A stretch of 64,000 nucleotides of DNA from CALBTQ01 sp036725605 (GTDB lineage: Bacteria; Lernaellota; Lernaellaia; Lernaellales; Lernaellaceae). The translations under genes were made by a program, and so were the position numbers. The stretch covers positions 62,001 to 126,000 of the forward strand of contig DAIMDW010000013.1 of the NCBI GenBank assembly GCA_036725605.1. The letters are read 5' to 3'. The notes under the pieces are model-generated. The model ran no database searches and had not been told where the DNA came from. It saw nothing but the letters and a program-made list of their open reading frames with translations. Each line of letters begins with the position of its first letter. Position 1 is the stretch's first letter. Below are positions 59,176-64,000 of this stretch, one piece after another.

Positions 59176-60813
59176 TTAGTCTTCTTTGAGCCACTTGCGC
59201 ACCATCAGGGTCACCGCGTTGCGGTCCATGGCGGCGGTCTCCAGCAAGCTCGAACGTTGTTGCTCCAGCTTGCGCATCCGCTCGTGCAGATCGGCGTGTT
59301 CGGCCTTAGGCGCCTCGCCGGGCGCGCCCTCGCCGCCGGCCATCTGCGCTTCCAACTCACCGACGGTCGCGCCGCGCAACATCCCGGCCGGGATGCCCAA
59401 CTCGGCTTCGAGGCCCGGTTCGGCGGTCAACCAACGCACCAGCGGCCGCACCACGAACATCAGGAACAACAGCACGCCGATGATCGCCATCGCATAGTTG
59501 AGGATCTGCAGGTAGAAGCCGGTTTTGTCCATTTTCAGCGCCGCCTCGTCGCCCAGTCCTTCGGGCGCAAAGGCGATGTTGGCCACCTCGATCTGGTCGC
59601 CGCGTTGTTGGGTGAAGCCCACCGCTTTCTTGATGATCTCGGTGTAGGTGTTCATCTCGTCGTCGGTGCGCGGCACGTAGGTGCGCTCGGCCTTGCCTTC
59701 GGCGTTTTCCTTTTCCTGATAGGAACCGTCGATCAGCACGGCCACCGACAGCTTCTTGATCGTTCCGCCCAACTGGGTGATGGTCGAGGTCGTGCGCGAG
59801 ATTTCATAATTGATCGTTTCCTGCCGTTTCTCGCCGCTGCTTTGCTGGCTCTTGCCCTCTTCGTAAGCGGTTTCCGGCAGGTTGGATTCCGCGCCCGGGA
59901 AGGCGGCGGTGTTGCTTTCCTTGTCCTCGTTCTTGCTGGTGACAACCTGCTCGGAACGCACGACCTGGCCTTCCGGATCGTACACTTCCTGCACCTTCTG
60001 GATCTGCTGGTCGTTGAGTTCGACGGTCACCTTGGCCGCCACTTTTTCCGGCCCGATCGACCGCGCCAGCAAGCTGACGATGCGCTGCTCGTATTGGCGC
60101 TCCATGCCGTGCGCCGTATCGGTAAGCGAGCCGCCGCCCGCCTCGTCCTGCTTTTTCGAAAGCACGCGGCCTTTCGAATCGATGACCGTCACGTTGTTCG
60201 GGTCCAGCCCCTCGACGCTGGAACTGATCAAAAAGACGATGCCGTTGATCTGCTCGTCGCTGAGTCGGCCGTTGGCGGCCAGCTTGACGACGATCGAGGC
60301 GGTCGTGTCTTTGCGATCCTGCTCGAAGAGTTTTTCCTCCGGCATCACCAGGTGCACCCGGCAGCCTTCGACGACGTCGATCTGCTGAATCGTGCGCGCC
60401 AACTCGCCCTGCATCGCCCGCAGGTAGGCCACGCGCATCTGAAAGTCGGTCATCCCCAATGATTTGCGGTCGAACAACTCGAAGCCGACGCCGCCGCCGG
60501 TCGGCAAACCGGCGTTGGCCAGCGACATGCGCACCTCGTAATAGTCCCCCGCCGGCACCGAAACCGCCGTGCCGCCGCGCGAGATCTGATACTGAATCTT
60601 GTTGTCCTTGAGATGCGTGACGATCGAGTTGGCGTCTTCGGCCGACAGATCGGTATACAGGATTCGGTATTCCGGCTGCCCGGCCCAGTAAACCAATCCC
60701 ATAAACGACGCAAAGAGGATGGTAAAAATCAGCAGGAAACTAATTTTTTTACCCAGCGACAACTGAGTAAACATGCCCCGCAATTGGCGGAACGAATCGC
60801 CGATCGATGCCAT
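59176..60813 (-). CDS. fliF: Flagellar MS-ring protein FliF
   Basis: A 545-residue inner-membrane ring protein with transmembrane segments at ~28-48 and ~430-450. The ring-building motifs include YRILYTDLSAEDANSIV, VPAGDYYEVRMSLANAGLP and RVHLVMPEEKLFEQD. The C-terminal cytoplasmic tail binds FliG. I used the ATG at 60813, with AAGG at good spacing; a GTG two codons earlier is possible. Follows fliE. Confidence 0.95.
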   Translation of the reverse strand: MASIGDSFRQLRGMFTQLSLGKKISFLLIFTILFASFMGLVYWAGQPEYRILYTDLSAEDANSIVTHLKDNKIQYQISRGGTAVSVPAGDYYEVRMSLANAGLPTGGGVGFELFDRKSLGMTDFQMRVAYLRAMQGELARTIQQIDVVEGCRVHLVMPEEKLFEQDRKDTTASIVVKLAANGRLSDEQINGIVFLISSSVEGLDPNNVTVIDSKGRVLSKKQDEAGGGSLTDTAHGMERQYEQRIVSLLARSIGPEKVAAKVTVELNDQQIQKVQEVYDPEGQVVRSEQVVTSKNEDKESNTAAFPGAESNLPETAYEEGKSQQSSGEKRQETINYEISRTTSTITQLGGTIKKLSVAVLIDGSYQEKENAEGKAERTYVPRTDDEMNTYTEIIKKAVGFTQQRGDQIEVANIAFAPEGLGDEAALKMDKTGFYLQILNYAMAIIGVLLFLMFVVRPLVRWLTAEPGLEAELGIPAGMLRGATVGELEAQMAGGEGAPGEAPKAEHADLHERMRKLEQQRSSLLETAAMDRNAVTLMVRKWLKED

Positions 60814-60851
60814 CTGCACCCTTCCCTTTCATTTGGACGGACGATAGGGAT

Positions 60852-61169
60852 TTACACAGACATCCGCATTATTTCATTGTACGCACTGATGATCTTGTCG
60901 CGGATCTCCATCAGCATCTTGAAGGAGATGTCCGCTTTCTGCAGGGCCAGCATGGCCTCATGAATGTTGGTCGCTTTGCCCGCGGCCAGTTCGAGGACCT
61001 GCCGGTCCGCGTCTTTCTCCAGGCCGCTGACTTCCGCGATCGCCTTCTTGAGGACCTCGTTGAAACTGGGGCCCTGCTCCTCGCCCTCGGCTTTCTTCAC
61101 CGCCGTCTGCGGCTTGGGCTGCAGCACTTCGAGGGCGCGGAGTTTTGCGTCAAGTGTGATGTCTTTCAT
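60852..61169 (-). CDS. fliE: Flagellar hook-basal body adaptor FliE
   Basis: A 105-residue rod-adaptor protein linking the MS ring to the rod. The conserved C-terminal helices are visible: SFNEVLKKAIAEVSGLEKDADRQVLELAAGKATNIHEAMLALQKADISFKMLMEIRDKIISAYNEIMRM. The ATG at 61169 is six bases after GGAG; a GTG one codon upstream is less likely. Between flgC and fliF, the usual order. Confidence 0.95.
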   Translation of the reverse strand: MKDITLDAKLRALEVLQPKPQTAVKKAEGEEQGPSFNEVLKKAIAEVSGLEKDADRQVLELAAGKATNIHEAMLALQKADISFKMLMEIRDKIISAYNEIMRMSV

Positions 61170-61178
61170 CACCTACTC

Positions 61179-61610
61179 CTACCGACCAAGGCCAAGCGCC
61201 TGTTTGGCCATGTTCTTGGCCGTCTGCATCGCGGCCAAGTTCGCTTCGTAACTGCGCGCCGCATTCATTAAATCGGTCATTTCCTCGACGAGGTTGATGT
61301 TGGGCATCGCCACGAAGCCGCGCGCGTCCGCGTCCGGGTGATCCGGATCGTAGACCATGAGCGGATCGCGGCTGTCGTCGGCCACTTTGTCCACGGCCAC
61401 GCCGTACAGCTTGCGCTGCTCGTCGAGGGAATTCTGGAAATCGTTGCCGATTTCCACCGATTCGAAAACCGGCGCCATGCGGCGATAGGGTTCTCCTCCC
61501 GGCCCCTTGGTGGTGTTGATGTTGGCCAGGTTGCTCGAAACGATCTGCATGCGCAGACGCTGGGCCTGCAAACCGCTCGAAGCAATTTCCATGACATTCA
61601 TGAGGGCCAT
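61179..61610 (-). CDS. flgC: Flagellar proximal rod protein FlgC
   Basis: A 143-residue rod protein. Family marks are MNVMEIASSGLQAQRLRMQIVSSNLANINTTKGPGGEPYRR, a DPDHPDADARGFVAMPNINLVEEMTDLM segment, and the C-terminal coil SYEANLAAMQTAKNMAKQALGLGR. GGAG lies six bases before the ATG. It is the first structural gene of the operon; flgB, which almost always precedes it, is not present in the 171 bases upstream. Confidence 0.96.
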   Translation of the reverse strand: MALMNVMEIASSGLQAQRLRMQIVSSNLANINTTKGPGGEPYRRMAPVFESVEIGNDFQNSLDEQRKLYGVAVDKVADDSRDPLMVYDPDHPDADARGFVAMPNINLVEEMTDLMNAARSYEANLAAMQTAKNMAKQALGLGR

Positions 61611-61662
61611 GCTCGTCTCCTTCTCGGGTCACAGATGGCTTGTCCGTCCGTACCCCGGAAGT

Positions 61663-61678
61663 AGCAATCATGATGCCA
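61663..61678 (-). promoter_or_regulatory. Sigma54 promoter of the flagellar operon
   Basis: On the minus strand the site reads TGGCATCATGATTGCT, matching TGGCAY-N5-TTGCW with the -24 GG and -12 GC ten bases apart. It lies 53 bases before the flgC ATG and just downstream of the sigma54-activator gene. Confidence 0.8.
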
Positions 61679-61781
61679 ATCGTCCCGTCTGAGCATTTGA
61701 GAGCCTATCGCTATGATTTTACAACCTTTTTCCTCAGGCGAGTTTTTCCGCTCCTCGCCCGGCATGGGAAAAGTCTGCCCC

Positions 61782-63152
61782 TTAATCGGTAACACTGTCC
61801 CCCCCTTTCGGGAAATCAAAGCCCTCGAGGGCATATTCATTGAGCTTGTTGCGTAGCGTGCGGATCGAAATTCCGAGCACCTCGGCCGTCTTGGTGCGGT
61901 TGCCGCCCTGCTCGGCCAGCGCGGCCAGAATGGTGCGACGCTCCACATCGCGCAGGTTGCGGCCGGAAAAATCGCCGCTCGCCGTCGCCGCTTTGGCTTC
62001 GCCGAGCTTGCCTTCGAGCGCCAGGTGCTCCAAGTCGATCGGCTCGTCGCCGGCCAGCAACGCGGCCCGTTCGACCACGTTGCGCAATTCGCGCACGTTG
62101 CCCTTCCACGGATGACGCTGGATGGCGTCGCGCGCTTCGGGGCTGATCTGCCGACTCTCGCCGAACATATCCAGGAAAAAGTCGACCAGCGGATCGATGT
62201 CCTCCGGGCGTTCGCGCAACGGCGGCAGTTCCAGCGGAATCACCGCGAGGCGGTAGTACAGGTCCTCGCGGAAATCGCCCTTCTCGACCAGCCCGCGCAG
62301 ATCGGCGTTGGTCGTGGCGACCACGCGAATGTCGATGGGAATGGGCATGCCGCCGCCGACGCGGTCGATCTTGCGTTCCTGCAGCACGCGCAGCAGCTTG
62401 GCTTGCAAGGGCATGGCCATTTCGCCGATTTCGTCGAGCAAGAGCGTGCCTTTATCGGCCAGTTCGAACTTGCCTTCCTTTTTCGCCGCCGCGCCGGTAA
62501 AGGCGCCTTTTTCGTGGCCGAACAGTTCGCTTTCCAGCAGATGTTCGGGCAGGGCCGCGCAGTTGACGGCGATGAACGGTCCGCCGGCGCGCTTGCTTTC
62601 CTCGTGCACCAGGCGCGCGACGACCTCTTTGCCGGTGCCGCTTTCGCCCTGGATCAAAATGGTCGCGTCGGACTTGGCGACCCGGCGCGCGATCTTGAGC
62701 AACTTGAGCATCCGCGGATTGCGGGTGACGATTTGCAGTTGTTCGCCGCGGGCGTCGCGGATCGAGCCGGTCGGTTCGTCGATGTCGGCCAGGCAATCGT
62801 TGATCGCCTGCTCGAGCACCTCGACCGAAAACGGCTTCACTACGTAATCGGCCGCGCCGTGCTTCATCGCCTCGACCGCCCCGGCGATCGTGCCGTAACC
62901 GGTAATGACCAGCACGGGCATCTCCGGAAAACGTTCGCGCGTATTGCGCAGCAGGTCCATGCCGTCCATCTGCGGCATCTTCACGTCGGTGACCAGCATG
63001 CGATAGGCGCGCTTGCCCAGCAGATCCAGCGCCTGGCGGCCGTTTTCGGCCAGATCGACCGCATAACCCATGCGGCCGATGGACATGCCCAGCGCCTCGC
63101 GCATCGAGGGATCGTCATCGGCGACCAGCATCCATTCCTTGCCCGTGGCCAT
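61782..63152 (-). CDS. Sigma54-dependent response regulator, FlrC/FleR-like
   Basis: A 456-residue NtrC-type activator. The receiver domain (1-120) has the phosphoacceptor Asp56 in VTDVKMPQMDG and Lys106 in VVKPF. The AAA+ domain has Walker A GESGTGKE (169-176) and the sigma54-contact loop GAFTGA (216-221), with LLLDEIGEM for Walker B. The C-terminal Fis-type helix-turn-helix includes NRTKTAEVLGISIRTLRNKL. GGAG precedes the ATG. With the kinase gene 8 bases upstream and a sigma54 site downstream, it most likely activates the flagellar genes. Confidence 0.93.
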   Translation of the reverse strand: MATGKEWMLVADDDPSMREALGMSIGRMGYAVDLAENGRQALDLLGKRAYRMLVTDVKMPQMDGMDLLRNTRERFPEMPVLVITGYGTIAGAVEAMKHGAADYVVKPFSVEVLEQAINDCLADIDEPTGSIRDARGEQLQIVTRNPRMLKLLKIARRVAKSDATILIQGESGTGKEVVARLVHEESKRAGGPFIAVNCAALPEHLLESELFGHEKGAFTGAAAKKEGKFELADKGTLLLDEIGEMAMPLQAKLLRVLQERKIDRVGGGMPIPIDIRVVATTNADLRGLVEKGDFREDLYYRLAVIPLELPPLRERPEDIDPLVDFFLDMFGESRQISPEARDAIQRHPWKGNVRELRNVVERAALLAGDEPIDLEHLALEGKLGEAKAATASGDFSGRNLRDVERRTILAALAEQGGNRTKTAEVLGISIRTLRNKLNEYALEGFDFPKGGDSVTD

Positions 63153-63160
63153 CGTGTCTC

Positions 63161-64000
63161 CTACTCCCGCAACGTAATGATAAACGTGGTTCCTTCGCCG
63201 ACGGCGCTTTCCACGCCGATCGATCCGCCGTGCGCCTTGACGATGTTATGCACCAGCGCCAGCCCCAGGCCGGTGCCGCGATCCTTGGTCGTGAAGAACG
63301 GATGAAACACGCGCTCGCGCACCTCGCCGCTCATCCCCACGCCGGTGTCGGCCACCGAAAACGCGACCGCCGCGCCGTTGCCGGTTTCGCCCCCGCGCCG
63401 GCTGGCGATGGTCAGGCGGCCGCCTTCGGGCATCGCCTGCACCGCGTTGAGAATCAGGTTGAGCAGCACCTGCCGCCACAACTCCGGGTCCACGCGCATG
63501 AACGAAGCGTCGGGCGCCAATTCGCGCACGACTTCGATCTTCTGCCGCGTCAGTTGATGCTCCAGATCGCTCAGCGTCTTGTCGACCAGCTCCTGCATGT
63601 CGGTCGACTCCATCACCGGATCGGCGCCCTTGGCGAACGACAGCAGATTGCCGATGACGTAATTGAGGCCCTTGATGCCTTCCTGCACCTTGCGCGCCAG
63701 GTCGGCGTGTTCCGGCTGATCGGCCAGGTCGCGCTTGAGCATGCTGGCGAACAGTTCGATCGAGCCCATCGGGTTGCGGATCTCATGGACGATCTGCACG
63801 GCCATTTCGCCCATCGCCGCCAGCCGGTCGGTGCGCAACGCTTCGCGCCGCCGGGTGACCTGCCCGGTAACGTCCTCGGCCAGCAGAATCATGCCCGCGC
63901 CCTGCTCGCTGACGCCGCGCATCTCGTACGTGGACACGCGCAGGACCAACGGATGCGGCGCGTCGGCATCGCCGATCTCGGTTTCGGGAATCAAGGTCGT
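63161..64000 (-). CDS. Sensor histidine kinase, C-terminal part, FlrB/FleS-like
   Basis: About 280 residues of a kinase whose 5' end lies beyond the right edge. Visible are the end of a PAS-like domain, the H box in IVHEIRNPMGSIELFASML, the N box LLNLILNAVQAMPEGG, the G1 box VADTGVGM, the F box FHPFFTTKDRGTGLGLALVHNIVKAHGG, and a normal C-terminal end. No membrane segment is present in the visible part. It is 8 bases before the sigma54 activator gene, so the two form a two-component pair controlling flagellar gene expression. Confidence 0.92.
   Translation of the reverse strand, partial: TTLIPETEIGDADAPHPLVLRVSTYEMRGVSEQGAGMILLAEDVTGQVTRRREALRTDRLAAMGEMAVQIVHEIRNPMGSIELFASMLKRDLADQPEHADLARKVQEGIKGLNYVIGNLLSFAKGADPVMESTDMQELVDKTLSDLEHQLTRQKIEVVRELAPDASFMRVDPELWRQVLLNLILNAVQAMPEGGRLTIASRRGGETGNGAAVAFSVADTGVGMSGEVRERVFHPFFTTKDRGTGLGLALVHNIVKAHGGSIGVESAVGEGTTFIITLRE

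Noticed and set aside
61737..61759. Terminator or attenuator between the activator gene and flgC
   Set aside because: The stem is only about six bases with a long loop, and no T tract follows on the transcribed strand.
61611..61781. A hidden flgB
   Set aside because: 171 bases cannot encode the ~130-residue protein, and none of the frames carries the rod-protein start motif.

Overview
The window is high-GC, densely coded Gram-negative DNA. Diderm traits are lipobox lipoproteins, a GT9 (heptosyltransferase-type) enzyme, a periplasmic-type multihaem cytochrome c and a long flagellar gene cluster. The PilZ protein, the flagellar operon gene set and the Asp-rich lipoproteins recall the former Deltaproteobacteria (Myxococcota/Desulfobacterota-like lineages) or a related candidate phylum. 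No rRNA or tRNA gene is visible, so this placement is only an inference. No insertion sequence, prophage or CRISPR array was found, and no gene-free stretch exceeds 300 bases.

Layout. 1-6000: the 3' end of serC, a compact array of seven hairpins, a degenerate hybrid kinase overlapping a HEAT-like gene, and three tandem AIM24-family genes. 6100-11600: a leftward peptidase-amidase-aldehyde dehydrogenase operon and a divergent SDR gene. 11700-19000: two secreted proteins with Asp-rich, Cys-containing C-terminal tails (a divergent subtilase and an Ntn hydrolase of the C45 type), then a ZIP metal transporter and an EamA permease. 19050-24420: a lipoprotein penicillin-acylase-type hydrolase and a reductase/CrtI-like oxidoreductase pair. 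24500-36800: mutY, a sirtuin, a xylose-isomerase-like/xylulokinase pair, a nucleotidase-like/tetrahaem cytochrome with a DsbA-like partner, NAD salvage genes (pncA, pncB) and a three-gene membrane glycosylation operon. 36800-41400: pdxJ, three Asp-rich Cys-rich lipoproteins, a further lipoprotein, a MauE/DoxX-like membrane protein, a rhodanese, a NifU-type scaffold and a small ferredoxin. 41500-50700: class II ribonucleotide reductase, then a polysaccharide cluster (GT4, GT9, radical SAM, a GT4-sugar phosphotransferase fusion) ending in a PilZ gene.

50800-64000 is one leftward flagellar block: sensor kinase and sigma54 activator, then flgC-fliE-fliF-fliG-fliH-fliI-fliJ-motE-like-fliK-flgD-TIGR02530-flgE. 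A near-consensus sigma54 promoter lies between the activator and flgC, and a second candidate lies before fliK, so the activator probably drives the structural genes next to it. The usual flgB before flgC is absent.

The most unusual theme is a recurrent architecture in exported proteins. Three small lipoproteins have a poly-Asp tether directly after the lipidated Cys, and two large exported proteins end in poly-Asp followed by Cys. The small lipoproteins also share a regular eight-Cys ladder and sit near a MauE-like redox membrane protein.
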